Source of the DNA: Firmicutes bacterium HGW-Firmicutes-9
GTDB taxonomy: Bacteria; Bacillota; Clostridia; Christensenellales; CAG-138
Length of the DNA: 64,000 nucleotides
Assembly (NCBI GenBank): GCA_002841395.1
Contig: PGZM01000002.1
Location: 442,201 to 506,200 of the forward strand
Direction: 5' to 3'
Part shown: positions 1 through 6,854 of the stretch, one piece after another
Layout of the letters: each line of letters opens with the position of its first letter
Position numbering within the stretch: position 1 is the first letter of the stretch
Position numbers and translations under genes: made by a program
The notes under the pieces: generated by a model
Database searches by the model: none
Told to the model about the DNA's origin: nothing
Seen by the model: the letters and a program-made list of their open reading frames with translations, nothing else

Positions 1-877
1 TCGCCGTAAAGAGCACGTTCAACACTGCGGATGCCGCAGTCTTCGCTTCTTCGCCCGTGATGCTGACGATGTAGCTGCGCGGGATTGCCTGCTCTGCAAT
101 CGCGGCGGAGCCGACGATGCCGAGATCGGCGATCTTCTGCGCCGCGTCCGCGGAGGTGTTTACTTTTTCAACCGACGCCGCGTAGTCCGCGAGGAACGCC
201 TTCACCTGATCGGGGTGCTCGTTGTAGAAGGTACGGCTGGCGATATACACGCCCATGACGAGCTTCGTGCCGGAAGCTTCTTCCCACGCGTAGTTGAGAT
301 CGAGCGCAACATGCACAGTGGGGTTTTTCACGGTCACTGCAGAAACGAACGGTTCCGGCAGGAGTGCAACCTGCGCTTCGCCTGAGGCGACCATCGCGGC
401 AAGCGCCGTATGTTCGCCGACGTATTCCACCTTCACCTGATCGGTGAGGCCGTTCTGCGCCAGCAGGTAATCCAGCACGTATTGCGGGGTTGCGCCCTCG
501 CCGCTTGCGTAGATGGTCTTGCCAGCGAGATCAGCAAGCGAGTTGATCGTTTCGCCGTTTTCGACGATATACAGCACACCGAGCGTATCGAGGTTGAGCA
601 GCACGACGTTGCCTTCGGTCTTGTTATAAAGAACCGCAGCGAGGTTGAGCGGAACCGCAGCGATATCGATCTCGCCGCTGACGAATTTGCCGACGACGAC
701 ATCGGGCGCGTCCTGCAACTCGACATTGTACTTTTCTGTGTCTTCCATCATATAACTGATGCCCATGCCGGTCGGGCCTTTCAGCGCCGCGATGTTAACG
801 GGTTCTGCGGGGGCTTTTGCGCAGCCCACAGCAAAGATCATGACAATCAGGGTGAGAATCGCGAGTAGTTTCTTCAT
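1..877 (-). CDS. ABC transporter substrate-binding lipoprotein, NitT/TauT (SsuA/NMT1-like) type, 3'-truncated by window edge
   Basis: The reading frame starts at 877 and runs off the left edge with no stop, so the C-terminus is missing. Residues 1-20 form a lipoprotein signal peptide (MKKLLAIL then a hydrophobic core) ending in a VGCAKAP lipobox, so the mature protein should be anchored outside the membrane. The body reads like the periplasmic-binding fold of the nitrate/sulfonate/thiamine-precursor group: an early GPTGMG loop, then VASGEAQVALLPEPFV, typical of SsuA/NMT1 proteins. The ligand cannot be told. Its ATG overlaps the stop of the upstream Crp/Fnr gene by 4 bases (ATGA, 874-877), so the two are translationally coupled. 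Permease and ATPase genes would be expected beyond the window. Confidence 0.85.
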   Translation of the reverse strand, partial: MKKLLAILTLIVMIFAVGCAKAPAEPVNIAALKGPTGMGISYMMEDTEKYNVELQDAPDVVVGKFVSGEIDIAAVPLNLAAVLYNKTEGNVVLLNLDTLGVLYIVENGETINSLADLAGKTIYASGEGATPQYVLDYLLAQNGLTDQVKVEYVGEHTALAAMVASGEAQVALLPEPFVSAVTVKNPTVHVALDLNYAWEEASGTKLVMGVYIASRTFYNEHPDQVKAFLADYAASVEKVNTSADAAQKIADLGIVGSAAIAEQAIPRSYIVSITGEEAKTAASAVLNVLFTA

Positions 878-1542
878 TCGTTTTCTCCTTTTGACAGGCG
901 GAATGCCCGCCCGTGCCGTTCTATTTTTCCTTCGGAAACCAGTTTATCCATCGCGCGGTAGAGCGTCGTCCGACTGATGCGGAGCGCGTCCGCAAGCTGC
1001 GTCACGCTCCATTCCGATTCGTACAGCCCGTTTTCCGCGCGGGTTTTAATGTGGTTGAGCACGCGCTCTTCGACGCTCTGTGGCAGGAATCCATCGAGTC
1101 GTTCGCTTAGAAAGCGAATACGCGCCGTAAGATAGCGAAGATAGTTTTCTGTGACGCGAAAGTCCCGCTGCATCATGCTGCGCAGCGCTTCTTCCGAAAT
1201 CAGCAGCACCCAAGTGCTCTCGCCTGCTGTGACACGGGCGACATACGCTTCTTCGTCGTGAAACAGCGAGGCCGCTCCAAAAAGATCCGTCTGTTTCAAC
1301 ACGCTCATTGGCATGCGGTCGTTTTCGCTTTCTTTGGTGACCACGCAAGTGCCATAAAGAATGATGCCAAGCGCACGGTCCGGATCGCTGCGGTCAAAGA
1401 TGATCTGATCCTTTTCATAGTGCTCAACACGCACGCCAGCCGTCCCCAACAGAGCGAAAATCTCCGTCTCCGGGATGCCCGCAAAAAGAAACGTCTTTCC
1501 GGCAAGTGTTACGTATGCGGTTGGCTGAAGCGATCGGCTCAT
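874..1542 (-). CDS. Crp/Fnr-family transcriptional regulator
   Basis: A 222-residue protein with an N-terminal cyclic-nucleotide-binding-type beta-barrel (about residues 10-125) and a C-terminal winged helix with a clear HTH (SVTQLADALRISRTTLYRAM, near residue 185). No cysteine cluster of the Fnr oxygen-sensing type is visible, so the effector is unknown. I chose the ATG at 1542 because GAGG lies 6 bases upstream; a longer frame to 1605 lacks a ribosome binding site. It is the first gene of a transcript with the substrate-binding protein (4-base overlap), so it probably controls that transporter. A good promoter and a palindrome lie upstream, suggesting autoregulation. Confidence 0.85.
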   Translation of the reverse strand: MSRSLQPTAYVTLAGKTFLFAGIPETEIFALLGTAGVRVEHYEKDQIIFDRSDPDRALGIILYGTCVVTKESENDRMPMSVLKQTDLFGAASLFHDEEAYVARVTAGESTWVLLISEEALRSMMQRDFRVTENYLRYLTARIRFLSERLDGFLPQSVEERVLNHIKTRAENGLYESEWSVTQLADALRISRTTLYRAMDKLVSEGKIERHGRAFRLSKGENE

Positions 1543-1605
1543 ATCCGTCCTCGTGTTGCTGTTTGGTTTGCTTGTCTGGTGTTTGATTTGACGCGTTATC
1601 GCCAT

Positions 1606-1618
1606 ATATGTTACATAT
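1606..1618. promoter_or_regulatory. Palindromic operator candidate for the Crp/Fnr regulator
   Basis: ATATGT-T-ACATAT is a perfect inverted repeat with 6-base arms. It lies just downstream of the -10 box of the regulator promoter, overlapping the expected transcription start, where a bound protein would repress. That the Crp-like protein binds here is inference. Confidence 0.45.
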
Positions 1619-1623
1619 GGTAC

Positions 1624-1651
1624 ATTTTATCAGTTCTTTTTGGTTTGTCAA
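1624..1651 (-). promoter_or_regulatory. Sigma-A-type promoter of the Crp/Fnr-ABC operon
   Basis: Read on the minus strand: TTGACA (1646-1651), 16-base spacer, TAAAAT (1624-1629). About 80 bases upstream of the chosen ATG at 1542. Confidence 0.6.
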
Positions 1652-1703
1652 TCCGGTAATTGAAAATCGATTCAAAATGATTGATTCCGAAAAATGCGGA
1701 CCC

Positions 1704-1731
1704 TTGTTTGTATTTCAGCGCCTGCTATGAT
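1704..1731 (+). promoter_or_regulatory. Promoter of the exonuclease III-maf-uvrC operon
   Basis: TTGTTT (1704-1709), 16-base spacer, TATGAT (1726-1731) with an extended -10 TG at 1723-1724. It is 45 bases upstream of the exonuclease III start. Confidence 0.5.
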
Positions 1732-1775
1732 ATATTGAAGACTAGAATATTTACCCGTGAAAGGAGTGTCGGACG

Positions 1776-2531
1776 ATGAAGTTGATCTCTTGGAATGTCA
1801 ACGGGCTTCGCGCCTGCATCACGAAAGGGTTTTACGATTTTGTCAACGCACAACAGCCGGATCTCATCGGCCTGCAGGAGACCAAGATGCAGCCGGAACA
1901 GTTTGACGGCGGCATCGACGGTTATGAGGTCTATTGGAACAGCGCCATCAAAAAAGGCTACTCCGGCACAGCCGTGTTTGCAAAGAAAGAGCCGCTCTCC
2001 GTCACAAACGGGATCGGTATTCCCGAGCACGACACGGAAGGCCGCGTCATTACGATGGAGTATCCGGATTTCTATTTTATAACGGTCTATACGCCGAATT
2101 CGCAAAATGAACTCAAGCGCCTCGATTACCGCATGACCTGGGAAGACGCCTTCCTTGCTTACATCAAAGCGCTGGACGCAAAAAAGCCGGTCGTCGTCTG
2201 CGGAGATTTGAACGTCGCACACAAAGAAATCGATCTTCGTCACCCGAAGACAAACCGCAAGAACGCTGGCTTTTCGGACGAAGAGCGCGCCTGTATGACG
2301 CGGCTATTGGAAAACGGCTTTGTCGATACATTCCGCTACTTCTACCCCGACAAGACGGATGCCTACACGTGGTGGAGCTTCCTCGGCAATGCGCGCGCAA
2401 GTAACGCGGGTTGGCGCATCGACTATTTCATCGTGTCCGAGCGGTTCATCGACCGCGTTGAGGACAGCGTCATCCTCAGCGACGTGCTGGGCAGCGACCA
2501 CTGCCCCGTGCTCATCACGATCAAAGACTAA
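1776..2531 (+). CDS. xth: Exodeoxyribonuclease III / AP endonuclease
   Basis: 251 residues, normal for bacterial ExoIII. Base-excision repair nuclease: cuts 5' of abasic sites and degrades one strand 3' to 5'. All family signatures are visible in order: WNVNGLRA at the N-terminus, GLQETK (metal-binding Glu), [21 protein letters not shown] (catalytic Asp/Asn), and SDHCPV at the C-terminus with the catalytic His. AAGGAG lies upstream of the ATG. It heads a three-gene plus-strand unit with maf (20-base gap) and uvrC, two of the three being DNA-repair genes. Confidence 0.95.
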   Translation: MKLISWNVNGLRACITKGFYDFVNAQQPDLIGLQETKMQPEQFDGGIDGYEVYWNSAIKKGYSGTAVFAKKEPLSVTNGIGIPEHDTEGRVITMEYPDFYFITVYTPNSQNELKRLDYRMTWEDAFLAYIKALDAKKPVVVCGDLNVAHKEIDLRHPKTNRKNAGFSDEERACMTRLLENGFVDTFRYFYPDKTDAYTWWSFLGNARASNAGWRIDYFIVSERFIDRVEDSVILSDVLGSDHCPVLITIKD

Positions 2532-2551
2532 ACACAAATTCTGGAGACTTT

Positions 2552-3115
2552 ATGATCATTCTCGCGTCCTCATCCCCACGCAGACGGGAACTCATGTCCA
2601 TGATTGGACTCAACTATATCATCGAAACCTCCGGCGAGGAGGAAGTGCAGCCGCACGGCCTGCCGCCCGCCGAGTTTGTCAAAACCCTCGCGCTGCAAAA
2701 GGCACAGCCTGTCGCGGACAAGTACCCGAACGATTGCGTGATCGGCGCGGACACCATCGTCTATCTCGAAGGCGATATCCTCGGCAAACCGCATACGCCG
2801 GAAGTCGCAAAAACGTACCTAAGCCGCATGCAGGGCAAAACGCACATCGTGTTTACCGGCGTTGCCGTCGTGAAAGACGGGCGCGCCGATGTGCGACACT
2901 GTGAAACAACCGTCACGTTCGCGCCTATGACTGAGCGAGAGATCGAAGCTTATGTCGCAACCGGCGAACCGCTTGACAAAGCCGGCGCATACGGCGTACA
3001 GGGACCCGGCGGTATCTTCGTCGACCGCGTGGAAGGCAACTATTTCAACGTGATTGGGCTGCCGCTTCCGATGCTCTATAAAATGCTGGTCGACGCCGGT
3101 GAGGTCGTCATTTAA
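2552..3115 (+). CDS. maf: Maf-family nucleoside triphosphate pyrophosphatase
   Basis: 187 residues, the usual Maf length. Family members hydrolyse dTTP/UTP or modified NTPs to the monophosphate and so clean the nucleotide pool; some act in septum control. Visible motifs: ASSSPRRRELM at residues 5-15, GADTIV with the catalytic Asp near residue 70, LGKPHTPE, and the KAGAYGVQG stretch near residue 145. It lies 20 bases after exonuclease III and 15 bases before uvrC, so is probably co-transcribed. Substrate (dTTP/UTP type) is inferred from the family only. Confidence 0.93.
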   Translation: MIILASSSPRRRELMSMIGLNYIIETSGEEEVQPHGLPPAEFVKTLALQKAQPVADKYPNDCVIGADTIVYLEGDILGKPHTPEVAKTYLSRMQGKTHIVFTGVAVVKDGRADVRHCETTVTFAPMTEREIEAYVATGEPLDKAGAYGVQGPGGIFVDRVEGNYFNVIGLPLPMLYKMLVDAGEVVI

Positions 3116-3130
3116 TCTGAGAAACATAGT

Positions 3131-5005
3131 ATGAACCAAATTATTGAAGAAAAACTGAAACTGCTTCCCTCGGAACCCGGCGTGTACAAGATGTTTAACG
3201 CGGCAGGCGAGGTTATTTATGTTGGAAAAGCCATCTCGTTGAAAAATCGCGTCCGGCAGTACTTCCAGTCGTCAAAGAATCATCCGCCGAAAGTCACCGC
3301 CATGGTGCGGCAGATCGCGGACTTTGAGTACATCCGTGTCGCGAACGAGACCGAGGCGTTTTCGCTCGAATCCAACCTGATCAAAGAGTTTAAGCCGAAA
3401 TACAACATTCTCCTCAAGGACGACAAGCACTTCCCCTATATCCGCGTCGACCTGCGGCAGGATTTCCCCCGGCTGGATGTTGTCCGCCGCGTCAAAAAAG
3501 ATGGCGCGAAGTATCTGGGGCCTTTTCTCTCTGGACTATTACTACGAGATGGGCTCGCTTTGGTACGCGAACAGTATCCGATCCGCCAATGCAAAAAGGA
3601 CATCGCGCGCATGATCGCGCGGCGTGAACGCCCATGCCTGATGTATCACATCGGCAAATGCTGCGCGCCGTGCTCCGGGAACGTCACGCGCGAAGAATAT
3701 CACAAACTCATCGACGAGGTGATCTCGTTTCTCTCCGGTAACACGACGGATATCCTCCGCTCGCTCAACCATCAGATGAACACTGCTGCGGAGTCAATGG
3801 AATTTGAACGTGCTGCAATTCTCCGCGACCGCATCCGCGCGATCGAGAGCTTAAACGAAAAACAGGCGGTCATCGCGACCACCAACACGATGCTGGATGT
3901 GTTTGCACTCGGCAGGCTCGACACCAACGCTGTTGTGTACGCGCTGTTTGTGCGCAACGGCAAGGTGATCGGAACCGAGAAGTTCCGCATGGACGCGGAC
4001 ACCGAGGAGAGCGACGCGGACATTCTCTCCGCCTTCCTCTCGCAGTACTACGCCGAGGCCGTGACTTTTGTGCCCGAAGTGCTGCTCTATCAGGACGCGA
4101 CGGACATGGAGACCATCTCCGGCTGGCTCACAGGACTTGCCAAGCGCAAGGTCGAGGTGCATCGCCCGCAGCGCGGAGAGAAGCGCAAACTCACCGAGAT
4201 GGCATATCGCAACTGCCTCGACATGCTGGAAAAAGACGCGTCGCTGCAAAAGCGCGCATGGGAACGCGGCGAAGGCGCGCTGACGCAGCTTTCCGCGATC
4301 CTCGGTCTGGAAACAGTGCCGACGCGCATCGAGTGCTTCGATAACTCGCACATTCAAGGCAGAGATACCGTGTCCTCGATGGTCGTCTTTACCGACGGGC
4401 AGCCGGACAAGAGCGCCTACCGCCGGTTCCGCATTCGCGCTGACGCGTGCGGCAACGACCTCATCGCCATGCGGGAAGCGCTCACAAGGCGGTTCAAGAA
4501 GGCCGAAGAACAAGAAGCGGGATTCTTGCCGTTGCCCGATCTACTAGTGATGGACGGCGGACCCACGCAGTTGAAGGTCGCGCTGGAAGTGCTCGAAGAG
4601 TTCACGCTCGATTTTATCCCGACCGTCGGACTCGCGGAGCTGAGCGAGACCATCTACATCCCCGGCGAAGAAATGCCGATCCAGTTACCACGCAACTCCG
4701 CACCACAGCACCTGATCGAGCGTCTGCGCGACGAAGCGCACCGTTTTGCGATCAGCTATCACCGCAACGTGCACAATCGAAACGCGCTGTATTCGGTGCT
4801 GGACAGCATTCCCGGCGTGGGAGACAAGCGAAAGCGCGCGCTGTTCGACGCTTTCCTGACGATCGACGCGATCAAATCTGCCTCGCAGGAAGCATTGTCA
4901 GAAGTGCCGCTCATCGACTCCCGCACGGCGGAATCGGTTTTCCACTATTTTCATCCGGATTTGACTACTGCCGAAGAAGAGCAGTCAGCCGACAAAGAGA
5001 CATAA
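3131..5005 (+). CDS. uvrC: Excinuclease ABC subunit C
   Basis: 624 residues. UvrC makes both incisions in nucleotide excision repair after UvrAB damage recognition. Domains in order: GIY-YIG nuclease (GVYKMF...VIYVGKA, residues 17-90), a Cys-containing region (MYHIGKCCAPC, about 175-185), UVR/UvrB-binding helix pair (about 205-240), RNase-H-like endonuclease domain (IECFDNSHIQG, MDGGPTQL), and a C-terminal helix-hairpin-helix (IPGVGDKRKRALF). No truncation. It is last in the exonuclease III-maf-uvrC unit and followed directly by a strong terminator. Confidence 0.97.
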   Translation: MNQIIEEKLKLLPSEPGVYKMFNAAGEVIYVGKAISLKNRVRQYFQSSKNHPPKVTAMVRQIADFEYIRVANETEAFSLESNLIKEFKPKYNILLKDDKHFPYIRVDLRQDFPRLDVVRRVKKDGAKYLGPFLSGLLLRDGLALVREQYPIRQCKKDIARMIARRERPCLMYHIGKCCAPCSGNVTREEYHKLIDEVISFLSGNTTDILRSLNHQMNTAAESMEFERAAILRDRIRAIESLNEKQAVIATTNTMLDVFALGRLDTNAVVYALFVRNGKVIGTEKFRMDADTEESDADILSAFLSQYYAEAVTFVPEVLLYQDATDMETISGWLTGLAKRKVEVHRPQRGEKRKLTEMAYRNCLDMLEKDASLQKRAWERGEGALTQLSAILGLETVPTRIECFDNSHIQGRDTVSSMVVFTDGQPDKSAYRRFRIRADACGNDLIAMREALTRRFKKAEEQEAGFLPLPDLLVMDGGPTQLKVALEVLEEFTLDFIPTVGLAELSETIYIPGEEMPIQLPRNSAPQHLIERLRDEAHRFAISYHRNVHNRNALYSVLDSIPGVGDKRKRALFDAFLTIDAIKSASQEALSEVPLIDSRTAESVFHYFHPDLTTAEEEQSADKET

Positions 5006-5006
5006 C

Positions 5007-5033
5007 AAAAGCGCCCATACGGGCGCTTTTTTT
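5007..5033. terminator. Rho-independent terminator after uvrC (bidirectional)
   Basis: Stem AAAAGCGCCC / GGGCGCTTTT with an ATAC loop followed by a T run. The symmetric A/T flanks let it also stop minus-strand transcription arriving from the lipoprotein gene at 5080. A second small hairpin (TTACCCC/GGGGTAA, 5038-5058) sits beside it. Confidence 0.9.
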
Positions 5034-5079
5034 CTCGTTACCCCTGTTTTTGGGGTAAAACGATATTATATTTCTCAGT

Positions 5080-5487
5080 TTAACCGTCGACAATCTTACC
5101 CACAATGGGTACCCCTTCCAGGTTCTTCACGCCATGCGGGGACTTGTTTTTGATGATATCCGTCAAATCGTTTCCAGCGGAATATCCGTTGTGATCGCCA
5201 TTCTTCCACGCTGCAACATTTGTCATGTCGTAAATGATGCCATCAACCGCTACATATGCGGGATTTCCATTCTTGCCGTCATATTGCTTGAGCTCTTCGA
5301 GTGTGAGTTCCATCATGCCGTTTGCCGCTGCATCCATAGACGCAGAATCATCAGTTGCCGCGACGGCGGCACTCTCATTTGAGGCATCAGCCGCAACAGC
5401 TGCGCTGTCTACAGCACCGCTGGCACAGCCAACAGCAAATATTGCAAGTGCCAGAATGGTGATCAGTATGGTTGCGATTCGTTTCAT
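5080..5487 (-). CDS. Lipoprotein with cytochrome b5-like heme-binding domain (copy A)
   Basis: 135 residues from the ATG at 5487, chosen because AAAGGAAG lies upstream; the longer frame adds residues before the signal peptide. Residues 1-21 are a lipoprotein signal ending at VGCASG. After an Ala/Ser/Asp-rich linker, residues about 60-135 match a bacterial cytochrome b5-like domain: LTLEELKQYDGKNGNPAYVA, VDGIIYDMT, and two His in DHNGYSAG and SPHGV that correspond to the heme ligands. Expected to be membrane-anchored and exposed. Function and electron partner are unknown. It is a paralogue of the gene at 5666-6139, sharing the same domain and a basic MKR start. Confidence 0.8.
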   Translation of the reverse strand: MKRIATILITILALAIFAVGCASGAVDSAAVAADASNESAAVAATDDSASMDAAANGMMELTLEELKQYDGKNGNPAYVAVDGIIYDMTNVAAWKNGDHNGYSAGNDLTDIIKNKSPHGVKNLEGVPIVGKIVDG

Positions 5488-5555
5488 ATATCTAAACTTC
5501 CTTTCGTCTTCACATAAGTGATCGATTCCAGTATGAATCATCTAACTGTATAGTA

Positions 5556-5585
5556 TCAGAAAAGTCGATTGCATGCAACCGACTT
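5556..5585 (-). terminator. Hairpin terminator after lipoprotein copy B
   Basis: On the minus strand, stem AAGTCG/CGACTT with an inner TTGCATGCAA palindrome followed by TTTTC. It lies about 80 bases past the stop at 5666. Confidence 0.5.
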
Positions 5586-5665
5586 ATCTCCGTTTATCGT
5601 GACAACATCACGTTTTATACTTTATTCAATTCTTTACCCTGTAAGCGAAAAAGAATTATGAGAAT

Positions 5666-6139
5666 TTAACCGGCGATCAACTTTCCGACGACCGATACGT
5701 CTCCCAAAACGCTGATACCATGCGGTGATTTTCCCATGATTGCGTCCGTCAAGTCTGTTCCCGCGGAATATCCTTCGTGCGTGCCCGTTGTCCAATGATG
5801 ATTGTTTGTGACATCATAAATCACCCCATCCACCGCGATATACGCCGGATTTCCGTTTTTGCCATTGTATTGTGCGAGCTGCTCCAGCGTAAGCTCCAAT
5901 GTTCCGTTTGCCGCGGAAGGTGTGATGACAGGCGTTGCGGTAGGCGTCGCGGTCGGTATGGGAATTGTCGGTGTCAAAACCGGGGTCGGGGTAACGTTTG
6001 ACAAATCGAAACCGATCACTACCGTCTCAATCGGAGCTGGTGTTTCCGTTACAACAACCTGTGCTGCACTGTTTGCGCAGCCAACGAAGAATAGCGCAAG
6101 AAATATTGCGCTGATTGATATCATTGCGACTCGTTTCAT
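5666..6139 (-). CDS. Lipoprotein with cytochrome b5-like heme-binding domain (copy B)
   Basis: 157 residues. Signal peptide ending at VGCANS, then a long Pro/Thr linker (TPTPVLTPTIPIPTATPTAT, about residues 52-72) that probably spans the cell wall, then a cytochrome b5-like domain with both candidate heme His residues (THEGYSAG and SPHGI). GGAAAGGAAC precedes the ATG. Nearly the same domain as copy A, but copy A lacks the Pro/Thr linker. Each gene has its own downstream hairpin, so they look like two separate units that arose by duplication. Electron-transfer role is inference from the domain alone. Confidence 0.8.
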   Translation of the reverse strand: MKRVAMISISAIFLALFFVGCANSAAQVVVTETPAPIETVVIGFDLSNVTPTPVLTPTIPIPTATPTATPVITPSAANGTLELTLEQLAQYNGKNGNPAYIAVDGVIYDVTNNHHWTTGTHEGYSAGTDLTDAIMGKSPHGISVLGDVSVVGKLIAG

Positions 6140-6206
6140 ATTGAAAGAGTTCCTTTCCTTGTTCCATCCACATTAGTTAAACCATTCTAACTTAAAAATA
6201 GCACGA

Positions 6207-6230
6207 AAGCCGGCTGCAAGCAACCGGCTT
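6207..6230 (-). terminator. Hairpin terminator after the PH-like membrane protein gene
   Basis: AAGCCGG/CCGGCTT stem with an inner TGC/GCA extension, followed on the minus strand by TTTCGTGC and ATTTTT. It lies 23 bases past the stop at 6253. Confidence 0.55.
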
Positions 6231-6252
6231 CGTTTGATTCCAAGTGATAATG

Positions 6253-6768
6253 TCACGCTGTGGGTTTTGATACCATCTGGTCGGATATGAGCTGAACAAG
6301 CTCCTTTAATCCTTCCGGCGCGGGCACAAAATAGACGCGATCCTCCGTTTCAAGTTTCAGCGCAAGCACCGTGTGCTTCTTCGTCAATGCGACACCGTCC
6401 ACGCCAACCGAGCGAATCTGGGTAAACGGCACAGAGAACGGCTGGGGTTGTTCGCCTGTCGTGGGGTTTGCGAGCGACATGCCGGATACGCCATTCTCAT
6501 CTACCATAATAAAGACGCGGCCAAGCCTGCGTCTGGTCGTAAACGCGCCCCAGCAACCGTACAACAGATACAACACCAGCGCTAAGCTTACGATGACCAC
6601 AAGCCCAGGAGCCGCGGCATTGACCAGCGCGCCCTGACCGGAGTTTGCGCGCACCAGATTGACGATATTGATCCCGATGATGATCAAAATCACGATCACG
6701 TTGCTTCCCAAGGTGATATCCAACAGGCTGGTTGCCTGACGATCTACTTTTGCGGTGGTTTCATGCAT
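6253..6768 (-). CDS. Membrane protein with two TM helices and a C-terminal PH-like domain
   Basis: 171 residues from the ATG at 6768 (ACGAGG 8 bases upstream). Two hydrophobic segments near residues 20-42 and 52-75, separated by a short loop, then a soluble beta-rich part (RLGRVFIMVDENGVSG... and VPFTQIRSVGV...) resembling bacterial PH-type domains. The C-terminal helix (LKELVQLISDQM) fits that fold. No enzymatic motif. Function unknown. It is 86 bases downstream of the EF-G-like gene on the same strand, so co-transcription is possible. Confidence 0.6.
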   Translation of the reverse strand: MHETTAKVDRQATSLLDITLGSNVIVILIIIGINIVNLVRANSGQGALVNAAAPGLVVIVSLALVLYLLYGCWGAFTTRRRLGRVFIMVDENGVSGMSLANPTTGEQPQPFSVPFTQIRSVGVDGVALTKKHTVLALKLETEDRVYFVPAPEGLKELVQLISDQMVSKPTA

Positions 6769-6854
6769 ATGTTGTGCCTCGTTTCTTAGTGGTATTGTAG
6801 TTGATTGAAGAAAACAGAGGGCGGGTATCCCCGCCCTCCGCAAGATGGAGCTGA

